The position numbers and the translations under genes are program-made. The notes under the pieces were generated by a model, which was given only the letters and a program-made list of their open reading frames with translations, searched no databases and had not been told where the DNA came from. Below are positions 11,660-23,711 of a stretch of 64,000 nucleotides of DNA, in pieces (within the stretch, counting starts at the first letter, position 1; each line of letters begins with the position of its first letter). The DNA is from Pseudevernia furfuracea. Taxonomy: Eukaryota; Ascomycota; Lecanoromycetes; Lecanorales; Parmeliaceae. Where the stretch lies: the NCBI GenBank assembly GCA_022315425.1, contig JAIUPT010000013.1, positions 806,001 through 870,000 on the forward strand, given 5' to 3'.

Positions 11660-12059
11660 ACGAATGACCACTCTGTGAAAGTAATGTGCGACGTTTTGAT
11701 AGGGCTGGATTGAGGTCGACCTAACTTGATTAGACAACTAGACTCTGATTGCGAAGACCTTCTAGAAGTACAGCGATCGTGTGAAAGTGTCAAAATTCTA
11801 GCCGAGGTGACTTTTCACGATATCAACCCGACGTTCAGACTTGATGGATTTTGTATGTAGCGATCTACTGTACTAGTTACACAACTCAATTAGGTGTTTC
11901 ACATATCTATACTTTAACAATACGTCTGTTGAGGGTCAAAATAATAAGAATTTCTTGTTGAGATAGATCTTTCGGCCTTATAAGTCCTCTAAAGAAGAGG
12001 GCTGAGGCTCAGCCACCGAATTCTTTTCATCGTTATTCGACTTTATTCTATCATTGAAT
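11660..12059. other. Non-coding stretch between copia copies 2 and 3
   Basis: There is no coding signal here. It must contain the 3' end of copy 2 and the 5' end of copy 3, so LTR remnants are expected. The part from about 11,932 starts TGTTGAGGGTC and includes a TATA-like TTATAAG near 11,977, but I could not pair it with a second copy. Boundaries are therefore not called. Confidence 0.4.
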
Positions 12060-15000
12060 ATGACTTCATCTCACGACGACAGTCATCGAAGCGACTATTC
12101 TGAATTCGAGTCCCTATCGAAGACTTAGCATAAGAAGAACGTTATTCCTCTTCGAAGATCTGTACGTCTTTAGTAATTGTCTTTGATATAGTCTCAACGA
12201 AAATCAAATCAATTCAAATCTTTCTTACCTCTAAGTATCTTTTATCTCAACAACATCGTCCGTATCTATCGAAGATTCAAGTATAAGCATTTCTTATTTC
12301 TTGTGCAAGAACTCGAAGATCAGCAGCAAAAGTTGTTAGATATCGATAAGACTCTCGAGAACTCTGACGGAGATCAGAGCATCTATTTCACTCTCACTGC
12401 TTTCGCGAACGTTAGTAGTGTCGACTTTCAATTCGAAGTCAGCGAAGACACTCTTAGTGTTTTAAGTGACACTGAGTTATTCGATCTTCGTGTCAAAAGC
12501 TCTCTGAATCTCACTTCTTCGACTTCGACTTCTTCGACTTTAAGATCTTCGTTCTCTATCGTCTCTCTCGTCTCAGTTGTCTCTCAAGCTGAGTCTTTCG
12601 TTTGAGCATTATCGTCGTCACTATTTATATCGTACGTGTCGCTCTCAGAAACCTTCTTAGCAACTCTCAGCATTTATGATCGACGGAGAATCAAGCGCAC
12701 AAGGCGTCGCAAGAAATATGTCAACCTTAGTAGTTTCAGCGGCTAACTCTCTCGAAGAGGAAAGCGCTTTTCTTCTAAACTTCATTATCATTTTAAAGTT
12801 CAATCTGGGGTATCGTCGGTGAAAGTAGAATATTAATAATTGATTAATGCTCAATAATCTTGTTTTCTTTAATGCGATCATTAGTCATAGAGTCTGTATC
12901 GCTATCTTTTATCGTCTCGAGAATAACGATCGCGAACTCGTCGAAGTCGAATTCGACGATAAAGACTCTCAGATCATGCTCGATGTTCTAATCAAGAACT
13001 ATTAGTCTAAGAATACGAGTCTCTATAGAGAACTAATGCGTCGAATATTCGATCTCACTCTTAAAGAAGAGAGAGTTCGTTAATACGAAAAGAACTTTCG
13101 TAAGATCATCTTCGACATCATCAGTCTTCATAAATCTCTTATCATTTCGAAGTCTCTACGAATTCTAATTTTTCTTATAAGACTTGACGACTCTTACGAT
13201 ATATTCGAGTCAAGTTACACTCAAAATCATAATCTCTTTGAGAACAAGTTCGTCAAATTTTAAGAGATTATCGTGGTCGTCGTGAACGAAGAAGTTAGAA
13301 TCTTCTTCAAAGAAGAAGAACTAATTATATATATCGTTCGCAACGATAAGAGCAAAGACAAACAAGCTGCTTTTAACAATCTCGACGACTTTAACATTAA
13401 TCGTGAGATCTATTCTTCGTGTAAGACAGCTAATCGCAAATTTAGATATCTCTTTATTAAATGCTGAATCAAGTTCTTTTATCTTAAGTCTAAGAAATTC
13501 ATAACGAAAGAGAAAAAGAAGAAGAAGATAAAGATCTTCGACTTCGAGAATAAACTCTTAAGCAATAAGCGTAAGCGTATCGAAGAGACGTCTTTTAATG
13601 TCTCTGCTTTAGAGAAGAACGATTATCTTAATATCAATTATGTCTTTTTAAAGAAACTGAACTTTATTATGCACTATTCGAATGTTAATTCGAACGACTT
13701 CAATATTCTCGATGCGGCTGATGATCAAGTCATCAATCTAATCGTCACGAAAGCTCTCGAACATAGTCTTATAACTGCGAATTTCGTAAATCTCCTTACT
13801 CGAGTCGTCGTAGATTCAGACTGCTCTCGTTATTCTTTCGCGAATCGTTCGATGTTTATTATCTACGAAAAGATCTATTCTCGATCGATCAAGGGCATCG
13901 AGAGAAGCGAAGTGCAGTCTCAAGACTGTGACATTATTAATCTCGACTGTGTGATTAGAAGAGAGTGTGTGATAGTCACTTTACGAAATGTCTTATATAT
14001 GCTCGATATGAACGTCAATCTTCTCTCGATCGATAAACTTCTAAACTTCGATATCGCTGTCTTCTTTTATAAGATAGAGTGCACTCTTATCAAGAACGAT
14101 CTGAAGCTTATCGATATTCGCAATCGTGATCTCTTCTTTTTGAATCTCTGATAGAGTCGAAACAGTGCTCTAATCGCCTATAGTGTGCTCTCGAATTTTA
14201 TTTATTAACTCTGATATGCTCGCATGAGTCATTTAAATTAGAATAATCTAAACAAGCTCTCAAATATAATCGTTGAGATGAACTTCATCAAGAACATTGC
14301 GAAGGAGTATATCTGCGAATGTTATATTATAAAACGTCAAAAGACTATTTTTTATAATAGTCTCACAGAGTCAGAAACGCAGTCTGACGAATTTGTTTAT
14401 AGTAATCTCGTAGAGTCTCTGTTCTTTACTAAATTCAATAACTATAGATACTTTGTGATATTCAAGAATAATTTCATCTCCTACTCTAAAGTGTACTGCA
14501 TTCGTTATAAGAATAAAACGTTTGTTATGTTCTTACGTTTCAAAGTCTTTCTAGAGTCACGAAGCTATAAGATCTGTCGTATTCGCCTCGACAATAAGAG
14601 AGAGTATATGTTTAAGGTCTTCTTGAATTATCTTCTTTAGTGCGAAATCAGATAGAAGCTCACTATATCTAAAAATCTCGAAATAAACGAAGCGATCGAA
14701 CGTTTTGAGTAGATCTTGTTATATAAGATATATTTTATACTATTAAGTTCTCAGCTCAACAAGTCTTTCTGACTCGAAATCGTGATCATCATTAATTATT
14801 TAATGTTGCGATCCCTTAACGTTCGAATCATTGTAACGTTATTTGAGGCTTTTCATTATCGAAAGCTCATTTTATCTCATCTGCGAACGATTGATTTCAT
14901 CGTCTATGCGTTAAAGCGTATTTAAAAGAAACTCGTAAATAAAAGCGAAAAGTGTGTTCTTCTGAGATATAAAGGGGAGTTCATTTTTCGTCTATATAAC

Positions 15001-17190
15001 CTCATCAAGAAGAAGATTATTCGAGTTAATAATGTTTACTTCGTTGAGAAGCGTTTCTTGATTGTGAATCTCGAAGAAAAGACGAACGCTCATAAGCTCT
15101 CGATCAAGCGATAACGTCTTTATGTATTAGCATTCGCTGTAGAGGAGACACTTGATGAATAGCGTATTATTAACATTTCGAAAGATATTATTCTCATCAT
15201 GAAGCTCTTAACGACTGCATCTGCATCTATAATAATTGTTTTTATCATGAAGCTCTTAACGACTGCATCTGCATCTACAATAAACAGATCAAGATCAAAT
15301 TTTTCATAATCAACTAAAAGACAGACGTCTATATCAAAGCCCTCGTTTCTCACACGAGTCGTATTATCGATCGCGTTCGCGCGGGTTTCTCGATTAATTG
15401 CTGCATCATTAGCTATCGAAGAAATAACTCGTTCCCTCACTGTCGTCGAAATGATTCGCGAAGATCTCGAGTTAAGTGCGATTCAAAGAGTACTTCTTGA
15501 TCATCTCGACACTACGATTTCGAATCTGCGAGATCTATCATCTGACTCTCTCTCGAGAATATTCGCGACCTTTGCGTTATTGACGAATCATGTCAATAAG
15601 TCGAATATTTTCGAGTCGACGATCTATTAATAAATCATTTTCAATCAACTCTCTCGTATGCACTGGGAGCTCGCCATATAAGACGAATACAAATCTCTTA
15701 TGAACAACAATACTTGATGTCTGATTCAGACGCCTTTAGATGCTTATATTCTGAGAGGTCGCTGAGTCTATATCGTGAAGCGAGATCTCGCTGAGGAAGT
15801 TACTCGTTATAAGACTCGCTAAGTGATTCGAGATTTCGAATAACAGAAGGGTCGTGACTATTATAACACGTTCGCCTCAGTGATCAAGCTTATGAGTTAT
15901 AAGACGATCTTTGCTCTGACAGCGACTCTAAACTAAGACGTGAAACAAATGAACGTCAAAATCGTCTTTCTCTACGATAACGTTCAAGAGACGATTTATA
16001 TGCGACAGTTCGATGATTTCAACAAGGACGACATTAAAGTTTATAAGCTAAATAAGACTCTCTATGAACTCAAGTAATCTCTTAGAATTTGATATTAGCA
16101 CTTCTCGAAGTACATAAAGAAACTCGAACTAATATTTATCGAATCGAACGAGAGTGTCTTTATGAACGTCAAGAAGAGCATTATTGTAGTTCTCTATATG
16201 AACGATATATTAATTATCGACCTTAGCAAAATCGATATTCAGCGCATCAAAAAGGCCCTCAATAACAAGTTTTACATGTTCGACTTGAAATCTTACGTCT
16301 ATTATTTAGACATGATCGTCAAAAGAGATCGTGTCGTCGATATTCTTCGTCTGAGACAAGCAGTCTATGTCACTCGTTTCTTAAAGTATTTCAATTATTG
16401 AAGTCTTAATTCAGTCTCTACGTCTCTGAAAACCAGTCGCAAGCTACAATCTACGAAAGAGAGCTATATTATTTCGAGAAAGCTGTGCGAGAACTATTAA
16501 TCTGTCGTGAGATCCCTCATATATGTTATGTTAAAAACTCGTTCTGATATCGTCTATGCTGTCTCTCTTGTCAGTCGCTATTCAGTTAACTCGATTCAGA
16601 CACACTAAAATGCATTGATTCGAATCTTTCGATATCTTAGAGACACGATACACTACGAACTAGTGTACAAAGGATCTCTTTAAGCCCTCATCGAGTACAT
16701 CGATTTCGATTGAGCTGACGACTCGATTCGAAGATCTATCTTCGACTATCTATTCAACGTCGATAGCGGCGTCATTAGCTGATCATTAAAGCGTCAAGTC
16801 ATCGTCGCGTTATTCACTTGCGAAGCCGAGTATATCGATTAAACGTTGATTATTAAAGAAGTTATTTAATTGAAAACTCTTCTTAATCAACTTCTGCGAC
16901 CTCGGGACTCTGACTCGAAGATTATCATAATCTTCGACGACAATTAGGGCGCAATTGCCCTCGTCAAGAACGCTTAGTTTCATGCTCGCATCAAGCACAT
17001 TGATATCGCTCATCATTTCGTGCGTGAAAAAGTTAATAACGACATCGTGAACATGCAATTCGTACTCACGAATAAACAAATAGTCGACGATCTCATCAAA
17101 GCCCTCTGTCTCGACAAATTCGTTATCTTTCGCGATGTTCTTGAGGTGAAATTAGTCTCAGAATATTCTCTCAGCGTCAAAGACTAACTC
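12060..17190 (+). mobile_element. Decayed Ty1/copia retrotransposon, copy 3
   Basis: This is a near full-length coding region. The gag N-terminus starts at ATG 12,060, with a Ser/Asp-rich stretch at 12,303-12,605. Gag continues at 13,273-13,467, the protease/pre-integrase region is at 13,669-14,151 and the integrase at 14,278-14,640. An Asp/Ala-rich linker follows (about 15,120-15,440 as read on the opposite strand). The RT is at about 15,900-16,500, with Y-M-N-D at about 16,197, and the RNase H reaches about 17,187. The part 13,112-15,616 is the inverted counterpart of copia copy 1. RIP-type stops and the loss of the RT Asp make it inactive. Confidence 0.85.
15196..15284. repeat. 48-bp tandem duplication inside copia copy 3
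   Basis: A unit starting ATCATGAAGCTCTTAACG at 15,196 recurs at 15,244, a period of 48 bp or 16 codons. The inverted copy at the left edge (about 340-400) has only one unit, so the duplication arose in copy 3 or was lost in copy 1. Confidence 0.85.
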
Positions 17191-17831
17191 TCAGCGCTCT
17201 TGCTTCTAATCTGAAGTCGTTAGTTTCAGAGAAGTGACGTTATTCACCTTGTCTGTGAACGTCAAATCTTTAATATTCTTTCGATGTCTCTTATCTCAAA
17301 TTCTCAGCATCTTTTCGACGTCTTATTTCAGCGTCTTCTTACTTCAATTCGAAGTTGTCGACTTCAGAAGAGACGTCTATCAAACCCTCAGCCTCTTTCG
17401 AATCTCATATACTTATTCTTGAACTGCCGCAACTGCCGCTGGCGTGTCGCCCTTATTCGGTTTATCATCATGATCTCTGAATGAATGTTATACTCTCGAG
17501 CCTCGTTCAGATCTCGTTCGGCGCCTCAGCGCTGAATTTCGTCGCTATCACACGCCCGATCGCTGCTGCAGTTAGTCATGAGATTTTCTTTCACTGCTTC
17601 TTGTTTCACTCTCTCATGTATTTATCGACCTCGTTTTGATAGAAATTTGATATGCACCAGATCTATTTCAAAGAAAACTTTCAAAAAATCGCCTTTTTTC
17701 GAAAAATGGAAGATTTGTATAAAGAATCAGAACGGATTTTTACATGTCTTCGAATTTGATATAGTCGTTTTCAGAATTTGATTTCTTCACTTTTGTCACC
17801 CGGTTTTCAATCATGAGAGTGAGGGGGGGGA
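17188..17831. other. Non-coding 3' region of copia copy 3
   Basis: There is no recognisable coding domain. The last bases (17,816-17,831) form a purine run with eight or more consecutive G, a plausible polypurine tract just before a TGTT. The short open frames here have no family features. Confidence 0.4.
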
Positions 17832-18083
17832 TGTTTTTCACCCTAGCAACCCGGCGCAGAACTCTCCTCGCTCGATCATCTTCTTTTCACTTTTGTAAAC
17901 CGGATTTCGCGCTAACCTGATTGGGGTTTTTTGCGTCGCGAAGTGCGAAAATCGTGTTTTCGTATTTTTGAGTACGCGAGCGAAGAGGAGTGTCAAAATT
18001 CGGGTCACGTGACATGATCACGTGATGCGCTAAGGCGCATCCTCATAGTCGCTCTTTACTCTCATAGCATTCTATAGTTAACA
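17832..18083 (+). repeat. Candidate 3' LTR of copia copy 3 (unpaired)
   Basis: The 252-bp segment begins TGTTTTTCACCC right after a polypurine run and ends AGTTAACA, so it has TG...CA ends. It contains CACGTGAC and a short palindromic GATGCGC/GCGCATC pair. No matching 5' LTR was found near 12,000, so this is a candidate only. Directly beyond it the degenerate gypsy RT on the other strand starts. Confidence 0.4.
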
Positions 18084-20159
18084 ACTAAGTGTCCTATCAC
18101 CTATTCTTGACATTTATTCGCTTCAGACTTTCTAACACTTCTCGTAATACTCTTATAGTCGCGATTGAGTCGAATCTTGCGCTATTATAACGATATTACG
18201 ATAATCGAGTAATAGAGTATATATTGCTTGAAATACTTAATCATTTCGAGATAACGCTTTAAGACAAACAATGTGCGAGAAAATTTCAGATTGCGAATTG
18301 CTATAAGCTTGTCTTTTAAGATAGTCAAGTTCAAAGCGTCGATATGCTGATTTAATAGCTATACTGAGAGATATTCGAGAAAGACTTTTACAGATGTTAA
18401 GTGAATATTCATATTATCGAGTGCTTAAAATATCTATCTTAGTTATCTAAGATAATCGTTCAAGAAAGTAAAGAATATAACGTTATTATTCACGTAAACT
18501 TTATAGAAATCACGAAATAAACGAAGCACTTGATCAATTATTCGTTACACGTAAGCAGAGAAGTCACAATATTTTATAACGAGAATATTAAATATTTTTT
18601 GATCTCTATATAATGACACTAAGAGTCTATATCTATAATAACGTTGAATTTATTATTAATAAAAGAAAGCAGCTGCATCAATAATAAAAATATAAGTGAC
18701 GTGTATAATTAGTATTAAAATCTCAGCTTGAATCGATATAGAATATGCGTCTAATATTATAATTTTATTAAGAGCTCTAATGTCGACAATCGTACGACTC
18801 TTAGACTTATTCAAAGTATTCTTTTAAATCACAAAGTAAGAGAAAGAGAAGAGTGTGATTTACGTAGTTTATTTTAAACGACTTTATTAATATAACTTAT
18901 TAAAGACTTCATTAATGACTTTTTTATCGCGTGTTTTTAAGAAATATACGCGTGTCTAATCTACTTTATATAGATCTCTTTAATTCTCAATTAGAGATAT
19001 CTTTATTTATTGATCTTTTAACACGTTAACGTTGTTGATATTCTTTTATAATCTGAAGAAGACTTTCATAACGTCTATTAATATCTTAATAGACGCGACG
19101 TCGTTATAGATAGTAATACTCGTTAAATATATAATCTTCTTTGCTTCAGAGATATTAACGTTAAAAACATATATTAATCTTAACAGATCTCGAAAATCTT
19201 ATTTGATTGATGATCTTGATTACACTAATTTGAGAGATCTCTTCGCAATAAATATATGCTTCGAATCGATTGTTACGAGCGTACCTCGCATCCCTTTGAC
19301 ACTTCCCTTTTAGGCTTAGCGTGTCTTGGCAGATTCACTCCGTCATACATATATGACTCTCTCTCTCAGTCCATAGTTGCTCCTCATCTAGTTGTCTTAT
19401 TCAATACACCTACATGACTTAACTCTGTACTGATCCTGACATCGATTTGAAAGCAATTCTTCGCTTCGTACTTCAATACTTTATTTAAACGAGTATATCG
19501 CGACAAGATAACAGAGTGACTAATGTTGTTACGTATTATAATATGAGAGATGTTATGATCGACGATATGTGTTAATAGAGTCAGCGTGTCAAGTTGCTTT
19601 AATTTAAAGATAAGATCTCGATTAAAAGACAAATTCAAGTTCTTTACGAACATCGCGAGAAAAGATATCGAAGATATCGATAATTGTTCTTTGACAAGAA
19701 CAACAGCGTTAGTCTTAAAATTCTTTGTTATTATAAACATTAAGACTTGCAATAAATTGTAAGAATTAATAATAACAAGATTCTTGTTAATGTCTAAAAT
19801 AATGTCTTCGAGCTTCATAATGTCGATTTCGATAAGAGCTTTAACGAAAAGATCGTCGACAATATAAATTTCTCGACGAATTAATATAATCTTTTCTTCG
19901 TTACTGCTATGTATATATATGAGAATAATAACATATTCGCAGACATTATGCTCTTTGATACTCAGCCCTTGAATCTTAATTAAAGAAGTTCTCTTAATAT
20001 CAATACGTAGGTTTTTATTCTCGATGAGTTGATTAAGAAAAGCACGATCGATGAGTGATATGATATATTCGATGTTAAAGTAGAATTCGTAAAGTCGATC
20101 TTAATAGGTCAAAGAGACTTTGACTATAACAAAACGATAGTCTCTAAAAACACGTTTAG

Positions 20160-20245
20160 TGTTAGAATTAGTACCTAAATAGGGTGTCTGAGGCTGTCAA
20201 GCGCAGACATTCTCGGGGTCAGCTTTTTTAGCTGAGTTGCTAACA
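20160..20245. repeat. 86-bp left LTR of the TRIM-like element
   Basis: The ends are TGTTAG and CTAACA, which are mutually inverted. It is preceded by the TTTAG target duplication. Confidence 0.9.
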
Positions 20246-20315
20246 ATAGTGTCTGCGCTTTGATTTCCGAGTCGATCTAGTCGATCACCCCGAGACGCAA
20301 TTGAGAGAGTCTAGT

Positions 20316-20378
20316 CTAAATGGCTAGCCGAGGGTGAAACGCTTAGTCTATAAGAGTCGAGGTTCGAAACCCTAGAAG
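20316..20378 (+). ncRNA. tRNA-like pol III promoter region inside the TRIM-like element
   Basis: TAGCCGAGGGTG (20,325-20,336) fits the tRNA A box and GGTTCGAAACC (20,361-20,371) fits the B box, with the short spacing seen in tRNA genes. The flanks do not fold into a convincing acceptor stem, so I treat this as tRNA-derived and not as a working tRNA gene. SINE heads and some TRIMs are known to carry pol III promoters. Confidence 0.5.
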
Positions 20379-20994
20379 GTCAGAAATGAACTTTTTCAGA
20401 GAGAAAAATTGAAATTTCAGAGGGCTTCGAAGTTAAAAACGATTCGAAGAATTTTATTATCGAGGCAAAAATGAATAATTTCGAATAGAACGTCCTATTC
20501 AAATAAATCTTTCGGGCAAAATGCTCTGTACAAAAGACCCGCCACGAGCAAGAAGCCTCGAAAGCACCGGGCACGAGCACGAGACCCTGGGTGATCCCCT
20601 TGAAATCCCGAAATAATATGAATCTAAAGCATTCAGACCGGGCAAGAAGCTCTAAAAGCCCCGAAGAATTCGAGCAGAAGTCCTCAAAAATGGGATCAGC
20701 TGTAATGCGCTATGACAGGGTCACAGGTCTGAAATGAGTGAAGAAATCTTATTCTCGCGAGAAGTCTCTAAAGAATCTAAACAAGAATTCGAGCGAGACG
20801 TCTCAAAAAGACTCGAAAGTATCGAGTACGAAGTTTTTAAAGAATCTGAGCAAGTGAGAGTTCTAGAGAAGTGAACCTTGAAACTTCGAGCAAGAAGCCC
20901 TTAGAAATCGACGATATCGAGGTAAAGATTTCTCGGCGCATCGCGATTTTTGTCTTTGAGGCTCGAGGACGAGTCTTATAAAGGGGGAGATAAT

Positions 20995-21080
20995 TGTTAG
21001 AATTAGTATCTAAATAGGGTGTCTGAGGCTGTCAAGCGCAGACACCCTCGGGGCCAGCTTTTTTAGCTGAGTTGCTAACA
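20995..21080. repeat. 86-bp right LTR of the TRIM-like element
   Basis: It has the same length and ends as the left LTR, with a handful of C/T differences. It is followed by TTTAG and preceded by the purine run at about 20,980-20,991. Confidence 0.9.
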
Positions 21081-23405
21081 TTTAGAAATAGACTTATTCT
21101 TAACAGAGAATTCAACGATTTAAATCGAGAAAGCAATAACTGTGAAAAGCTTTATAACAGTCTGAGTAGCGTGAGCGTGACTGCTTGTTAAAGAAGTTAA
21201 GCACTTTTAACTGCTTGTCAAAGACTTTAGATATTTAGCAAGGTGTTTATAAAGCTTATTGCTGAAGACAAAGATATTCTTACAAATTCGACATGTGAGC
21301 ACTGCAGCTAATTTGGGAGATACGATAAAATGAGCTTCGACAGTGTTGTTTTAATACTCGTGAGAGTTATTCTTCTTGAAGTCTTCTGCAGATGCTTCAT
21401 GAAAGTCTTCCGCAGACGTGTTATGATAAAATATATTCTCGTACTGCTGATAGTTCTCTTGATCATCTGAAGACGTATTTTCTTGATCGTCAGCGTGATA
21501 GACCTTAGTAGTAGAGAAAGACTTCTTGAACGAATTTCGATTGAAATCTCTGTCTTCGTTTCTTTGATAGAAACTCGTGTAGACTCTCTAATCAAGAGAC
21601 TAATTTGCGTTTCCGCCCGTGATTTGTAATAATGATCTGTCAGACGATGACTGACTCTGTTATCGTTACTGATATGACGACTGAGACTAATATAACTGCT
21701 GAGACTAATACTAAGCGTTAACATTGCTCAAAGGTGAAGCATTCAGCAAGGGCCTTGTCTGATAAGATGACCTTGATTGAAATGATCTATTATCGTCGTT
21801 ATAAGAGTTATTGCTTTCATAATAAGATCGAGAAGAACTCTAATAACTGTCTCTCGCTGAACGATACGATATGTCACTGAGAGACTGACGAGAATACTAA
21901 CCTTGACTTTGATACTAAGAAGGACGTTGTTTATTGACCTGATTGCTGTAACGATTCTGTTGTAACGATCTTTTAGATCGATATGAGTTCACTCTCTTGC
22001 TGATAAAGACTTATTATTCGTACTTGCGATCATCGATATTAGAGAGAAAAGTGTCAATGATAGATCTCTTCGTGGGTCGTTGTAAATATATTCGCAGACT
22101 GAGATCGATGTTAATATAGATCATGTCTAGCTGAGGCTCGATATCGTTGATTTCGATATTCTTTATAGTACGTAACATACGCTAAGCGAATTCACGAGGC
22201 TCGCGTTTAACTGCAGCGTCTCGTAAGATATAAGACTTCTTAAGTAAGAACTTCATAACAACAAAGAATAACTATTTGAAGCGTTTTATAAGTAGCTTGA
22301 TTCACTTATTAATGTTATTATTATAAATAATAATACGACGTTCGATGTCGAATAATTCACTCGTTTATTAAGAGAGTGCAGTGTCTCTCAGACTGAGTTA
22401 TAGATTTTCATGTACTAATTTAGCTTCTTTGATGAAGATGAACTGCTTAATATAATTAAGAAAAAGGTGAATATTTCGAAAATAGATGTTCTTGTTAGTA
22501 TACTCAATGAGAACAGTTATATATATCGTTTTGTCGTTATAATTAAGATCAAAGAATCTCAAGTCGTGAGCGTTTTATCGTGTATTGATAGACGATGTTA
22601 ACGTAGAAGACGGGGTGTCAGCTGCGTTCTTAGTTTTAGTATTTAATATAGCAGTAATAATAGCTATTTGTGTTACGACTGTCTATATAATATCGAATAC
22701 AATTCTTCGAACTGTCTCTTCGTTCATAACTACGACTGACAATCTTGAAATCGATGATCTTGATCTTATAGAGGTTGTTTCAGTAAAAGAAGAATCTTGT
22801 TAACGAATATAGACTACTATCTGCGGAAGGCTTCTATAACTGTGTGTTCGATCGATAAAAGTACGAACCGACCGCTTAAAAGTAACAGTATCGATGACTT
22901 AATTAAGCGAAAGTCAGAGAACTCTGCAGAGACGAAGCGTTTAAATAATCGAGATGCTGCAGCAGCAGCAGCAGTAGATGATAACTCGAAACGAGAATAA
23001 TTAATTATGATATACTCGAGGGCAAGATCTACTTCGTAAGATATCTCGTATAGATATCGTATATCAGTGACTTCGATAAAGAAGTGAATTTGATAGACTA
23101 TTCGAATTACGAAGACGTTAAGACGAGACGGGACGACGTCGTTGTTAGATGACGTCAGAATAACTGTTTGTTACTATAACAAGGGCCTTATTACAAAAGA
23201 CTTCAGAAAGAGTCTTGAGCCTTGTGATAATAGACTTTTGAACGATATGCAGCAGGGTGCAGCGGAAGCATAAGCTAATGTACTTGAGACGATCGAAAAG
23301 ACAGCGTCAAGCAAAGACAAAGCTGGTGAGTGATGAGGTACCCTAATGCTAGATATTCATTGAATAATGAATATCTGACTGATGAAACAAAGTGTTGCTA
23401 TCAAT

Positions 23406-23601
23406 TGTTATGCCCAAGGCATATGATTATTTGTGAGTGTGATAAGTCTTGATTTATTCTATGTGAGAAGTCTGTCTTTGTAGAGAATACATGAGAGACG
23501 TTAGTATCAGCATGGCCTAGCCTCTCCCTCTTCTTCAAGGCATGACAAGAGTTATTCTTCTGCGAAAGGCTTCGGTAGGAGAACTATATATGATCATAAC
23601 A
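23406..23601 (-). repeat. Candidate 5' LTR of the gypsy element
   Basis: This 196-bp segment has short inverted ends, TGTTATG at one side and CATAACA at the other, the usual TG...CA form. On the minus strand it precedes the gag, and the bases just after it (TTGATAGCAAC) look like a RIP-altered primer-binding site. No second copy is present to confirm it. Confidence 0.55.
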
Positions 23602-23711
23602 ATTCTATAACGAATCGAATATAAGTTCGAATATAGATATTACTTATTAAAGTAATAGAGAAGATAAAGAAAAGAAAGAAAATAACGATTTTTATATAGA
23701 TTAATAGATTT

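Larger units (their letters stand above)
20160..21080. mobile_element. TRIM-like non-autonomous LTR element, complete with target duplication
   Basis: Two direct repeats of exactly 86 bp (20,160-20,245 and 20,995-21,080) flank 749 bp without a credible ORF. Both repeats start TGTTAGAATTAG and end GTTGCTAACA. The element is bounded by the 5-bp duplication TTTAG (20,155-20,159 and 21,081-21,085). A purine run, AAAGGGGGAGA, lies just upstream of the right repeat, the place of a polypurine tract. The two LTRs differ at only a few C/T positions. Such small LTR elements depend on enzymes of autonomous relatives. The insertion is in the gypsy relic, between its finger and protease regions. Confidence 0.9.
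18084..23601 (-). mobile_element. Decayed Ty3/gypsy retrotransposon (5' LTR to mid-RT)
   Basis: Read on the minus strand from 23,601, the order is a 5' LTR (23,406-23,601), gag (about 23,250-21,310), a Cys-rich finger (about 21,300-21,235), a protease-like region (to about 19,390) and an RT (to about 18,090). The gag has a Gln/Arg/Ser-rich tail at 21,308-21,960. The RT active site near 18,480-18,500 reads Y-V-N-N where gypsy elements have Y-V-D-D. The rest of the polymerase, integrase and the 3' LTR are missing, so the element is truncated next to the copia copy 3 end. A TRIM-like element interrupts it at 20,160-21,080. Confidence 0.75.

Noticed and set aside
11932..18083. A defined LTR pair for copia copy 3
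   Set aside because: The TG...CA candidate at 17,832-18,083 has no partner near 12,000, and the TGTTGAGGG segment near 11,932 has no partner near 17,800. Only a candidate 3' LTR is reported.
20316..20378. A functional tRNA gene
   Set aside because: A and B boxes are present, but no acceptor stem or proper anticodon arm could be paired. It is kept only as a tRNA-like region of the TRIM-like element.
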